This document shows, in pieces, positions 56,305-64,000 of a DNA stretch of 64,000 nt. Made by a program: the position numbers and the translations under genes. A model generated the notes under the pieces. The model was not told where the DNA came from. It made no database searches and saw nothing but the letters and a program-made list of their open reading frames with translations. Within the stretch, counting starts at the first letter, position 1. Each line of letters starts with the position of its first letter. The stretch comes from Actinomycetota bacterium (GTDB lineage Bacteria; Actinomycetota; Nitriliruptoria; Nitriliruptorales; Nitriliruptoraceae). The stretch lies in NCBI GenBank assembly GCA_019348135.1, contig JAHWJY010000003.1:1-64000 (forward strand), in the 5' to 3' direction.

Positions 56305-57932
56305 TCAGCACGCTGGAGCGACGGAGCGAGATGCTGCGGTCGGCTGCCGCCGATGGGCTCGACCTCGTCGTGATCGGAGGGGGCATCAACGGCGTCGGCA
56401 TCCTCCTCGATGCTGCAGCCCGCGGGTTCCGATGCCTGTTGCTCGAAGGCGATGACCTCGCCGTGGGAACGTCCAGCAGATCCTCGAAGCTGATCCATGG
56501 TGGCCTTCGGTACCTGGAAGGCCACGAGTTCGGTCTGGTGCGCCAGGCACTCGCGGAGAGAGCGACCCTGTTGCGGGTGGCACCACACCTGGTGGACCTC
56601 CGCCGGTTCGTCCTGCCGGTCGCCGGCGGATGGTCGCAGCGTCTGTACATCGGCGCGGGACTCGGGCTCTACGACGGACTCGGCGGCCGTCGCGGCGGCC
56701 GCTTCCGAGCGCTGTCGCCGACCGCACTGGCGGACCGAGCTCCGGCCGTGCGGAGCGATCTGTTCGAGGGCGGATTCGAGTACAGCGACGGGGTGACCGA
56801 CGATGCCCGACTGGTGATCGCGGTCGCCCGTACCGCTCGCCAACTCGGTGCCCGACTCGTGACGCAGGCGCAGGTGACCGGACTGCTCCGCGCGAAGGGT
56901 CGCGTGGCCGGCGTGGTCGTCAAGGACCGCATGACCGGCGACGACGTCGAGATCCCGAGCGCCTGTGTCGTGGATGCCACCGGAGCGTTCGACGTGCAGT
57001 TGACCGACTCCGCGTCCGCCGCCTCGGTCATCCGGAGTCGCGGGACCCATCTCGTCATCGCGCGCGACCGCATCGCATCCGATGTCGGGTTGACGCTGCG
57101 CGTCGACGGGAGGGTGATCTTCATCGTCCCGTGGGAGAGCTCCTGGCTCCTCGGGACGACCGATGTGGTCCACGATGGCGCCGTCGCGAGACCGACCGCG
57201 ACGCCCGGCGAGGTGTCGTACCTGCTGCACGCCGCCAACCGGTCGCTCGACGTCGAGCTCACCGCCGGTGACGTCCTCGCGACGTTCGCCGGCATCCGTC
57301 CCCTGGTCGGGAGTCCGACCCAGGCACCCGGTCCCGTCAGTCGTGAGCACCACATCGACGAGCGCACCGACGGGATGCTCGTCCTGCGTGGGGGGAAGCT
57401 CACCACCTACCGGGTCGTCGCCGCGGAGGTCGTCGATCGTGTGGCCACGCAGTTGCGACGGGCCGTGGCGTCCTCCACGTCCTCCCTGCCGCTGACGGGC
57501 GCAGCCCCACGACCGGCACTCGACCGCCTGTCGCAGCAGTTGCAACGACGTGGGCTGGCCCCCGACGTCGCCAGTTCGCTCGTCTCCAGGTACGGGCGGG
57601 AGTCGGTCGATGTCGCCGACGTGGCCGCCCGGTGGGGGCTCCAGGGCCGGCTCCTCGACCATCTGCCCTACATCGAGGCCGAGGTCTGGTGGTCGGTGGA
57701 CCATGAGGATGCGCTGACGATCGACGACGTCCTGTCGCGCCGAACACGAGCGGCCCTCCAGGACCGGGACCAGGCGGAGGCCGCGGCAGGCGTGGTCGCG
57801 GACATCCTCGGGGCGAAGCTCGGCTGGGACCGCCGAACGCGCCTCGAGGCGGTGACCGCGTACAGCGAGAGCCGTGGTGAGTACGCCGTTCCCCACGCTG
57901 AGGGACGGATCCGAGAGGCGGTGGCGGGATGA
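56301..57932 (+). CDS. GlpD-like FAD-dependent glycerol-3-phosphate (or polyol-phosphate) dehydrogenase
   Basis: 543 residues from ATG 56301. FAD motif VVIGGGINGVGILLDAAARG is followed by the GlpD signature GTSSRSSKLIHGGLRYLE. Later segments FIVPWESSWLLGTTDV, TFAGIRPLVGSP and LVLRGGKLTTYRVVA match GlpD. The C-terminal domain ends at IREAVAG. GlpD oxidises sn-glycerol-3-phosphate to DHAP and donates electrons to quinone; erythritol-phosphate dehydrogenase EryB belongs to the same family. With a kinase and NAD-type enzyme in the same operon, two oxidation steps or two stereoisomers may be handled. Confidence 0.92.
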   Translation: MISTLERRSEMLRSAAADGLDLVVIGGGINGVGILLDAAARGFRCLLLEGDDLAVGTSSRSSKLIHGGLRYLEGHEFGLVRQALAERATLLRVAPHLVDLRRFVLPVAGGWSQRLYIGAGLGLYDGLGGRRGGRFRALSPTALADRAPAVRSDLFEGGFEYSDGVTDDARLVIAVARTARQLGARLVTQAQVTGLLRAKGRVAGVVVKDRMTGDDVEIPSACVVDATGAFDVQLTDSASAASVIRSRGTHLVIARDRIASDVGLTLRVDGRVIFIVPWESSWLLGTTDVVHDGAVARPTATPGEVSYLLHAANRSLDVELTAGDVLATFAGIRPLVGSPTQAPGPVSREHHIDERTDGMLVLRGGKLTTYRVVAAEVVDRVATQLRRAVASSTSSLPLTGAAPRPALDRLSQQLQRRGLAPDVASSLVSRYGRESVDVADVAARWGLQGRLLDHLPYIEAEVWWSVDHEDALTIDDVLSRRTRAALQDRDQAEAAAGVVADILGAKLGWDRRTRLEAVTAYSESRGEYAVPHAEGRIREAVAG

Positions 57933-59125
57933 TGGCGGACGGCTCCAGCGGGTCCGTGGAGATCCGCGACGCGACGAAGCGCTTCGGCGGCGTCACCGCG
58001 GTCGATGGCGTCTGCCTCACCGTGCGACCGGGCACGTTCTCTGCGCTGCTGGGGCCGTCCGGCTGCGGGAAGACGACGCTTCTGCGTCTCGTAGCCGGCT
58101 TCGAGTCGCCGACCCGCGGAAGCATCCTCATCGGCGGTGAGCCGATGGACGACGTGCCCAGCTACCGGCGCCCCGCGAACACCGTCTTCCAGCACTACGC
58201 CCTCTTCCCGCACATGGATGTCGAACGGAACGTCGGCTACGCGCTGCGCCAACAGCGCCCCCGCATCGACCGTTCCGAACAGCGGCGGAGGATCGACGAG
58301 GCGTTGGAGCTCGTGCAGCTCGGCGGCTACGGGAAGCGCCACGCGCGTGAGCTGTCGGGCGGCCAACAGCAACGGGTGGCGCTTGCGCGGGCACTCATCT
58401 CGCGGCCGCAGGTGCTTCTCCTCGACGAGCCTCTCTCGGCGCTCGATGCGAAGCTGCGTCACGCGATGCAGCTCGAGCTGAAACAACTGCAGCAGCAGTT
58501 GGGCATCACGTTCGTCTTCGTGACCCATGACCAGCAGGAGGCCATGTCCATGGCCGACCGCGTCGCGGTCATGCGGGACGGGCGGATCCTCCAGGAAGCA
58601 CCCCCGGAACATGTCTACGACTTCCCGGCGGACACGTTCGTGGCCGACTTCGTCGGCACGATGAACCTCTTCCGAGGGCGGTTGGTGACGCGAGAGGGCG
58701 ACACGGCGACGGTGCAGACCCCGGCGGGAACGAAGCTCGTCGGCTGCGCCCTGTCACACGACCTCCTGTCGCCGGGCCAGCCAGCCGCGCTCGCGGTCCG
58801 CCCGGAGCGGATCGTCCTGTCCCTGGGCGCGGAACGTGCAGCGGGCCCCTCGTCCGCCGTCACCGCGCTTCGCGCCCACGTGAGGACCCGGACCTTCCTG
58901 GGCGATCAGGTGTCGTACCAAGCGGACTCTCCGGACGTCGGCCGCGTCACGGTCTTGCAGGCTCGCACGGCGGCCGGCACGGACGGCCTCGCCGCCCCCG
59001 GAGACCAGGTGACGTTGGAGTGGGCGCTCGACGTGGCCCACGTGATCCCCGACACCGGCAAGGAAGCAGCCGAGCATGGGGCCGATGTCGGCCTGAACCC
59101 ACCACCGAAGGAGAGCGGAAGATGA
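57929..59125 (+). CDS. ABC transporter ATP-binding protein, PotA-like
   Basis: 398 residues from ATG 57929 (a second ATG follows at 57932). Walker A LGPSGCGKTTLLRLV, signature ELSGGQQQRVALARAL, Walker B LLLDEPLSALDAKL and H-loop VTHDQQEAMSMADRV are present. Two C-terminal TOBE domains (about 240-390) regulate transport, as in spermidine/putrescine, iron and phosphonate importers. It powers the importer made by the next three genes. ATGA overlaps at both ends. Confidence 0.95.
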   Translation: MMADGSSGSVEIRDATKRFGGVTAVDGVCLTVRPGTFSALLGPSGCGKTTLLRLVAGFESPTRGSILIGGEPMDDVPSYRRPANTVFQHYALFPHMDVERNVGYALRQQRPRIDRSEQRRRIDEALELVQLGGYGKRHARELSGGQQQRVALARALISRPQVLLLDEPLSALDAKLRHAMQLELKQLQQQLGITFVFVTHDQQEAMSMADRVAVMRDGRILQEAPPEHVYDFPADTFVADFVGTMNLFRGRLVTREGDTATVQTPAGTKLVGCALSHDLLSPGQPAALAVRPERIVLSLGAERAAGPSSAVTALRAHVRTRTFLGDQVSYQADSPDVGRVTVLQARTAAGTDGLAAPGDQVTLEWALDVAHVIPDTGKEAAEHGADVGLNPPPKESGR

Positions 59126-60237
59126 TCCAGATCATGACGAAGAGATCGGGCGTACGCCTGGTCGCCGCGATGGCGGGCAGCGTGCTGTTCCTCGCTGCCT
59201 GCGCGCCCGGAACGGACGAGGCGGTCGGCGGTGAGGGCGGAGATGCGGAAGACGCCGAGCTGGGCGACAAGCTGACGCTGGCGACGTGGCCCAACTACCA
59301 CGACCCCGCGATCATCGAGGCGTTCACGGAAGAGACCGGCGTGAACGTTGACGTCAACGTGTACGGGTCGACCGAGGAGATGGAAGCGCTCCTGCGTGGA
59401 GGAAGCTCCGGTATCGACATCCTCATGCCCACGCACTACGCGGTGCCGGGCTGGATCGAGGACGGTCTCGTCCAGAAGATCGACTACAGCAAGCTCGGAG
59501 ACGTCGATCTCAGCACGTGGAACGAGCTCTTCGTCGACCAACCGTTCGACCCCGGGAACGTCTACACCATCCCCAAGAACTGGGGGACCACCGGCATCAT
59601 CTACGCACCGGAGGCGGAGGACCCGGTCACGAGCTGGAAGGAGTTCTTCGAACGCGCCTCCGGCGATCTGACCGGCCACAGCGTCATCGTCGACCACCAG
59701 ATCTCCTCGATCGGGTCCGCTGCCGTCGCCCTCGGCTACGACCTCAACACCACCGACCCTGACGAACTCGCCGAGATCGAACAGCTGCTGGTGGGCCTCA
59801 AGCCGGACCTCTGGGCCATCACCTCCGACGTGCAGCCTCCTTTGCGCAACGGCGACAGCTGGTCGTCCATCGCCTGGACCGGCGACGGCGTACAGGTGCA
59901 GCGCGACAACCCGGACTACGAGTACGTCATCCCGGACGATGGCGGTGAGCTGTGGGTCGACAACTGGACGATCGCGGCGGACGCCCCCAACGCCGCGGCG
60001 GCGCACGCCTTCCTCGAGTTCGTGCTGCGACCGGAGAACAGCGCAGCCGACACCGAGTTCTGTCTGTTCCCCCACGCCAACCCCGCGGTCCAGGAGCTGC
60101 TGTCGCCGGAGGTCGGCGAGAACCCCGTCATCTACCCGGAACAGGCAGCGATCGCCAGGATGACGCTGAGCTCCGCCGAGGCGTACAACAGTGAGGCCCG
60201 CGCCGAGATGTGGGCTCGGATCAAGTCGTCGTCGTGA
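59122..60237 (+). CDS. PotD-like solute-binding lipoprotein
   Basis: 371 residues from ATG 59122. Signal peptide with lipobox LFLAACAPG, then the PotD/PotF fold: LTLATWPNYHDPAIIEAFTEETGV, GIDILMPTHYAVPGWIEDGLV, PKNWGTTGIIYAP and AIAWTGDGVQ-like SSIAWTGDGVQVQRDNP with ELWVDNWTIAADAPN. This family binds polyamines but also aminoethylphosphonate, iron, thiamine and others. Acidic residues for polyamine binding are not clearly conserved, and the operon has no polyamine enzyme, so another ligand is likely. Confidence 0.9.
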   Translation: MIQIMTKRSGVRLVAAMAGSVLFLAACAPGTDEAVGGEGGDAEDAELGDKLTLATWPNYHDPAIIEAFTEETGVNVDVNVYGSTEEMEALLRGGSSGIDILMPTHYAVPGWIEDGLVQKIDYSKLGDVDLSTWNELFVDQPFDPGNVYTIPKNWGTTGIIYAPEAEDPVTSWKEFFERASGDLTGHSVIVDHQISSIGSAAVALGYDLNTTDPDELAEIEQLLVGLKPDLWAITSDVQPPLRNGDSWSSIAWTGDGVQVQRDNPDYEYVIPDDGGELWVDNWTIAADAPNAAAAHAFLEFVLRPENSAADTEFCLFPHANPAVQELLSPEVGENPVIYPEQAAIARMTLSSAEAYNSEARAEMWARIKSSS

Positions 60238-61202
60238 CCACCCATCCCACGCCGGGCGAGGCGCCGCCGGCCGAGCCGCCGGCAGCGCTTCTCCTGGCTC
60301 CTGCTCCCGAGCCGCCGAGCTCGGGAGCAGGGGGGCGCGACCGGCTCAACCGGCAGGCGGACCGGATGTACCGCGTCATGGGGGCGCCAGCGGTCGTCTG
60401 GTACCTGCTGTTCCTTGCCGCGCCCCTCATCGTGCTGCTCGTGGTCTCCCTCGGTCGTCGGTCCCCCAACGGGGGCTACCAGCCGGGACTCACGCTGGAG
60501 CAGTACGGCCAGCTGGGCACGCGGTGGACGGCCTTCGCCAACACCGTGGAGCTCGGCCTCGTCGGGACCGTCGTCTGCTTGATGGTGGCCTACCCGATGG
60601 CGTACGTCCTGGCGACGCGTGGAGGCCGGTACAAGACGATCCTCCTCGCCCTCGTCGTGGTGCCGTTCTGGACGAGCCTGCTCATCCGGACCTACGCGTG
60701 GGTCTTCCTCCTGGGCAACAGCGGCATCCCGGCGCTGCTCCGCGACCTCGGCATCGCCGAGGGCGTCAGGCTCCTCAACACCCCCTTCGCCGTCGTGCTT
60801 GGGATCGTCTACAACTACCTCCCGTTGATGATCCTCCCCATCTTCGTCAGCCTCGACCGCATCGACCAGGGCATCCGGCAAGCTTCGAAGGACCTCGGCG
60901 CCGGTCCCGCCAGGACCTTCCTCCGCATCACCTTGCCGCTGTCCGCGCCAGGGATCATCAGCGGCGTCCTGCTCGTGTTCGTACCCGTGCTCGGCGAGTA
61001 CCTCATCCCGGTCCTGCTCGGCGGCGGTCAGATCTACTTCCTCGGCAACGCGCTGGCGGATCTGTTCTTCCAGTCGCGGAACTGGCCGTTCGGGGCCGCC
61101 GTCGCAACGGCGTTCATCGCGCTCGTCATGGTCCTCATCGGCTTCTACCGGAAGGCCGCCTCCCGTCTCGCTCCGGGAACGGAACAGGAGGGGATGCTCT
61201 GA
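60234..61202 (+). CDS. ABC transporter permease, PotB-like
   Basis: 322 residues from GTG 60234, overlapping the upstream stop by four bases. After an unusual proline/alanine-rich cytoplasmic leader of about 45 residues, six membrane helices follow. The EAA-type loop that docks on the ATPase reads QASKDLGAGPARTFLRITLPLSAPGI. Helix pattern and VPFWTSLLIRTYAWVFLL match PotB. Confidence 0.93.
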   Translation: MTTHPTPGEAPPAEPPAALLLAPAPEPPSSGAGGRDRLNRQADRMYRVMGAPAVVWYLLFLAAPLIVLLVVSLGRRSPNGGYQPGLTLEQYGQLGTRWTAFANTVELGLVGTVVCLMVAYPMAYVLATRGGRYKTILLALVVVPFWTSLLIRTYAWVFLLGNSGIPALLRDLGIAEGVRLLNTPFAVVLGIVYNYLPLMILPIFVSLDRIDQGIRQASKDLGAGPARTFLRITLPLSAPGIISGVLLVFVPVLGEYLIPVLLGGGQIYFLGNALADLFFQSRNWPFGAAVATAFIALVMVLIGFYRKAASRLAPGTEQEGML

Positions 61203-61222
61203 ACGCGCGATCGGGTCGGGCG

Positions 61223-62062
61223 ATGGATCGGCTGCTCCGTGGCTACGGGGCCGCGGTCTACCTCTTCCTGTTCGTGCCCATCGCCGTCGTCGTGGTCTTC
61301 AGCTTCAACGCCGGCGAACACGTCGCCGAACTCACCGGCTTCTCGTTGCGCTGGTACGTCGAGGCGTGGACGAACCCGTTCATCGTGGAAGCCTTCCGGA
61401 CGAGCATCACCGTTGCGCTCACGAGTGCCACCATCTCCATGTTCCTCGGAACGGCAGCGGCGCTGGCGATGCCGTCGGCCCCACGCCGGCTGCGGCGAAC
61501 CTTCGATGTGATGGTCAACACGGCCCTGGTCGTGCCGGGGATCGTCCTCGGGATCTCGCTGCTCATCTTCATCGTCACCGCCACGAACTGGTTGAACTCC
61601 TGGATCGCGTACCTCGTGCCCAGTTCGGATCTTCGCCTGGGTCTCGGCTTCGCCAGCCTGGTGGCCGCCCACTCGGTGTTCGGGACCGCGCTCGTCACCA
61701 TCCTCGTCCGGACGCGGCTGGCCTCCATGGATCTCCGCGTCATCGAGGCGTCAGCGGACCTGTATGCGCCGCCGCTGCGGACGGTGTGCACGGTGACGCT
61801 GCCGCTGCTGGCCCCCGCCATCTTCGCCGGATTCCTGCTGGCCTTCACGTTCAGCTTCGACGACTTCATCATCGCCTTCTTCACACGCGGGCGGGCGGAG
61901 ACCTTGCCGATCTACCTGTTCGCGTCCATCCGTCGAGGGGTGTCTCCGGTGGTCAACGCGACCGCGAGTAGCCTCCTGGCGATGACCGTCACCTGCCTCG
62001 CGGTCGCCGCCGTGGTGTTCTGGCGGCGGGGATCGAACCGGACGGAGAAGGGGATCCCATGA
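61223..62062 (+). CDS. ABC transporter permease, PotC-like
   Basis: 279 residues from ATG 61223. Six helices; EAA loop EASADLYAPPLRTVCTVTLPLLAPAI, and the PotC-typical FSFDDFIIAFFTRG. A CTG at 61199 is in frame, has AGGAGGGG at perfect spacing and overlaps the PotB stop as the other genes do, so translation may really begin there and add LNARSGRA. The ATG is reported as the conventional choice. It completes the ADBC-type importer and overlaps the regulator gene by four bases. Confidence 0.92.
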   Translation: MDRLLRGYGAAVYLFLFVPIAVVVVFSFNAGEHVAELTGFSLRWYVEAWTNPFIVEAFRTSITVALTSATISMFLGTAAALAMPSAPRRLRRTFDVMVNTALVVPGIVLGISLLIFIVTATNWLNSWIAYLVPSSDLRLGLGFASLVAAHSVFGTALVTILVRTRLASMDLRVIEASADLYAPPLRTVCTVTLPLLAPAIFAGFLLAFTFSFDDFIIAFFTRGRAETLPIYLFASIRRGVSPVVNATASSLLAMTVTCLAVAAVVFWRRGSNRTEKGIP

Positions 62063-62817
62063 CGTCGCTGTCTCCGGTCCGCTCCTCCGGACGGCTCCTC
62101 ACGGATCGGGTACGTGATCAGCTGCTGAGTGCCATCCACTCCGGCGAGCTGGAGGTCGGTACGAAGATCCCGAACGAACAGCAGCTCTGCGCGACGTTCG
62201 GCGTGTCTCGGATCACCGTCCGCGAAGCCGTCCGGTCACTCGTGGAGGGTGGCTACCTCGATCGCGTCCACGGGTCAGGTACGTACGTGGCGTTCCGGCC
62301 CTCGGCACGCCACAGTCTCGAACAGAACCTCTCGTACACGGCCATGATCCGTGAAGCCGGGATGCGACCGTCGCGACGTCTCGTGCAGCTGGAACGTGAC
62401 GGCGCCAGCGAGCATGAGGCCGCGTTCCTCCAGATAGGTGCTCACGATGAGGTGGTGCGGGTGAGGCGCGTGCGGTACGCCGATGAGTCACCCGTCATCT
62501 CGTCCATCGACACGATCCCCGCTGCCATCCTCGGCGACGTCGACGACTCCGCCTTCGGCGGGTCGCTCTACAACATGCTCGAGAGTGCAGGCAACAAGGT
62601 GTCCCACGCGGAAGCGACCGTGCTTCCCGTGATCGCCGATGCTGACCTCGCGGACATCCTCTCCGTCGACATCGGATCACCACTGCTGCACATCTCGCAG
62701 GTCGACTGGGTCGCCGGTGGACACGCCGTGATGTTCAGCCGCGAATGGCACGTGCCGGGTGTCTTCGAGCTGTCGCTGCTCCGCCGACCATCGTCATCGG
62801 ACACGACAGGGTTCTGA
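62059..62817 (+). CDS. GntR-family (HutC/UTRA) transcriptional regulator
   Basis: 252 residues from ATG 62059. The winged helix-turn-helix (residues 12-78) reads LTDRVRDQLLSAIHSGELEVG, IPNEQQLCATFGVSRITVREAV, and DRVHGSGTYVAF. The UTRA ligand-binding domain occupies about 95-245 (RRVRYADESPVISSIDTIP ... LLHISQVDWVAGGHAVMFSREWHVPG). It is the last gene of the operon and probably represses it in the absence of the substrate or a phosphorylated intermediate; candidate operators lie at 51859-51868 and 51883-51897. Confidence 0.93.
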   Translation: MTSLSPVRSSGRLLTDRVRDQLLSAIHSGELEVGTKIPNEQQLCATFGVSRITVREAVRSLVEGGYLDRVHGSGTYVAFRPSARHSLEQNLSYTAMIREAGMRPSRRLVQLERDGASEHEAAFLQIGAHDEVVRVRRVRYADESPVISSIDTIPAAILGDVDDSAFGGSLYNMLESAGNKVSHAEATVLPVIADADLADILSVDIGSPLLHISQVDWVAGGHAVMFSREWHVPGVFELSLLRRPSSSDTTGF

Positions 62818-62819
62818 GC

Positions 62820-63362
62820 GTCTCCGAGCCACGGGAGAGCGACAAGCCGACCGACCCCGAGGCCTGCGACGCCGAGGAGTTCCACTACCTCGGGTGGTCG
62901 CTCGGAGCGAAGGTCGGGTGGGGTCTGGCCGCGCACGCTGCCGACCGCTTGACGTCGGTCGCACTGATCGCTGCCGAACCCGAGAACAGTGGCGAGACCT
63001 CGACCGCGATGATCGACCTGATCTCTGAAGGCGGCGCGGAGGCCGTCGCGGATGCGATGTCGCAGATGTGGGACATGCCGGACTGGGCGCTGGAACAACA
63101 ACGCCGGAACGACCCGCGAGCCGTGCTCGCGTACTTCCGGTCGTCGTGGCCGGACCTGTCGCACGTGCCCGATGAGCTGAGCATGCCGTCGCTACTCATG
63201 TGTGGCACGGACGACGAGGTCCAGGATCCGATGGCTCGCGCAGCGCGTCGCGGGAACGCCGAGTTCGTCGGGCTCGACGGCGAGGACCACATGGCCACCT
63301 TCCTCAGCGTCGCGGCGCGCACGGCCTACCGGGACTTCCTCGCGCACGTGCACGGTGGTTGA
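62820..63362 (+). pseudogene. Truncated alpha/beta hydrolase
   Basis: The open frame encodes a hydrolase remnant. SDKPTDPEACDAEEFHYLGWSLGAKVGWGLAAH appears in pieces: the usual stretch between SDKPTDPEAY and HYLGWSLG, about 15 residues in relatives, is missing, and everything before it (oxyanion strand, HGxP loop) is absent. The nucleophile GWSLG, acid CGTDDEV and base GEDHMATF are still there. It begins inside or just after the GntR gene without a proper start. Best seen as a decayed gene after the operon. Confidence 0.65.
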
Positions 63363-63402
63363 AGCGATCCCTGCCTATCGCGGGCGCACGCGGTGTGGGG
63401 CT

Positions 63403-63465
63403 CAGGTCGGCGGGCAGAAGGACTCGAGGGCGATGCCATCGGGGTCCCGGAAGCCGAGTCCGGAG
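63403..63465 (-). pseudogene. C-terminal scrap of a VOC/glyoxalase-family protein
   Basis: On the minus strand about 19 residues read GLGFRDPDGIALESFCPPT followed by a stop at 63403-63405. FRDPDGIxLE is the hallmark end of vicinal-oxygen-chelate proteins. No matching upstream part is present; the adjacent bases belong to another broken gene on the plus strand. It is a leftover. Confidence 0.5.
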
Positions 63466-63820
63466 CACTTCCCGCTGCAGGCCTACCGCGACCGCCTCGA
63501 CGAGCTCGCCGTCGAGATCGGCCAGGCCGGCGACGACGCCGACCTCGGCCGTTGCGAGCTGCTGGAGGACGAGCGCGAACAGCTCCTCGCCGAGGTCCGG
63601 CGGGCGACCGGCCTCGGTGGCCGACTCCGGACCGACGCCAAGGATCCCGCCGAACGTGCTCAAGGCCGTGACCGCTCGCGTACGGGACGCGATCGGACGC
63701 CTCGCGACCGGAGCTCCGTTGCTGGCCGCCCACCTCGATCGCTCCACCCGCACGGGCCTCCACTGCTCCTACGTGCCCCTCGGGGAGGACGCCGACATCC
63801 TCTGGAACGTGCGGAACTGA
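63466..63820 (+). pseudogene. 3' remnant of a large AAA/adenylate-cyclase-type regulator, frameshifted
   Basis: Plus-strand reading gives FPLQAYRDRLDELAVEIGQAG ... LLAEVRRATGLGGR ... DPAERA in one frame, then NVLKAVTARVRDAIGRLATG, LLAAHLDRSTRTGLHCSYVP and a stop after ILWNVRN in another. Many large actinobacterial ATPase regulators end with exactly this order (YRxRLxELxxEL, GLGGR, PAERARxNVTxAI, LxxHLxxxVRTGxxCxY). The 5' part is missing and a frameshift lies near 63655, so it is a pseudogene fragment. Confidence 0.6.
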
Positions 63821-63976
63821 CGGCCACAACGAGCCGTGCCCCGCGGCGGGTCCGGCGCGGGATCCGTCACGCGCCCGTGCCCCTCGTGCGGCACGCCGTG
63901 CGCGACTCCGTCGACCGTCGGGCCGGACGGCGACGTCCTCGGCCGTCTACGTTCACGGCCGGCGGAGGAGCGGACC
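63821..63976. other. Gene-free spacer after the broken-gene zone
   Basis: 156 bases with no convincing gene or repeat. Confidence 0.4.
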
Positions 63977-64000
63977 GTGGACGTCGGTGCCGAGCGGCCC
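63977..64000 (+). CDS. Possible gene start cut by the window end
   Basis: GTG 63977 is preceded by GGAGGAG at 63964-63970, ideal spacing. Only eight codons (MDVGAERP) are visible, so the identity cannot be judged. Confidence 0.35.

Noticed and set aside
51517-64000. Direct repeat of the tRNA-Arg 3' end as an att site for an island
   Set aside because: The GGGTTCGAATCCCTCCCCGC end was looked for by eye up to the window end and was not found again; any att site would lie outside the window.

Overview
The window is very GC-rich DNA from a deep-branching, high-GC actinobacterium. Supporting signs are the frequent GTG starts, densely packed ATGA/GTGA overlaps, an HspR-regulated dnaK-grpE-dnaJ-hspR operon with clpB behind it, paired PspC-domain stress proteins, a surface protein ending in three cell-wall-binding repeats (CWB2 type), a DUF4446 gene beside pheA, and a serS / tRNA-Ser neighbourhood. 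A lineage such as Nitriliruptoria or Euzebyales would fit, but that is inference from gene content and cannot be proved from this window.

Layout. 0-9.8 kb: an ACT-domain regulator (cut by the window start), a DUF192 lipoprotein, two large secreted surface proteins, a beta-hydroxyacid dehydrogenase coupled to a membrane histidine kinase, and a tiny membrane protein. 9.8-17.5 kb: the heat-shock cluster dnaK-hsp20-grpE-dnaJ-hspR-clpB, with an HspR operator-like inverted repeat in front and two copies of a structured intergenic repeat inside. 17.5-23.8 kb: metabolic and housekeeping singles (FAD oxidoreductase, flavin-type oxidase, DUF2090 aldolase-like protein, DedA protein, dodecin, secreted LVIVD protein). 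23.9-27.6 kb: a divergent PspC envelope-stress module (PspC-kinase and LuxR-type regulator against PspC membrane protein and partner). 27.5-28.2 kb: a scar of about 0.7 kb with imperfect direct repeats around an orphan coding fragment. 28.2-34.7 kb: purA, purD, purC, wrbA and small proteins. 34.8-43.7 kb: amidohydrolase, branched-chain-type solute-binding lipoprotein, a short LarC-like protein, DUF4446, pheA, a second LVIVD protein, an SMP-30-like protein and serS. 43.8-51.6 kb: a class A penicillin-binding protein, tRNA-Ser(UGA), an OmpR-type two-component pair, a small lipoprotein, a GAF histidine kinase, a YihY protein, tRNA-Ser(GCU), tRNA-Arg(ACG) and a strong terminator.

51.9-62.8 kb is the most distinctive part: ten genes on one strand, nearly all overlapping by 1-4 bases, running kinase (FGGY), sn-glycerol-1-phosphate-dehydrogenase-like enzyme, HAD-IIA phosphatase, an uncharacterised TIM-barrel protein, GlpD-like FAD dehydrogenase, a PotADBC-type ABC importer and a GntR/UTRA regulator. 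It starts just after the tRNA-Arg gene and its terminator, behind palindromes that may be the regulator's operators, and ends in a zone of broken genes (62.8-63.8 kb). By eye it is less GC-extreme than its surroundings. It looks like a complete, self-regulated uptake and catabolic pathway for a polyol or glycerol-phosphate-like compound with an unknown substrate.

No CRISPR array, insertion sequence, phage gene or rRNA gene was seen. The ends of the window cut the first and probably the last gene.
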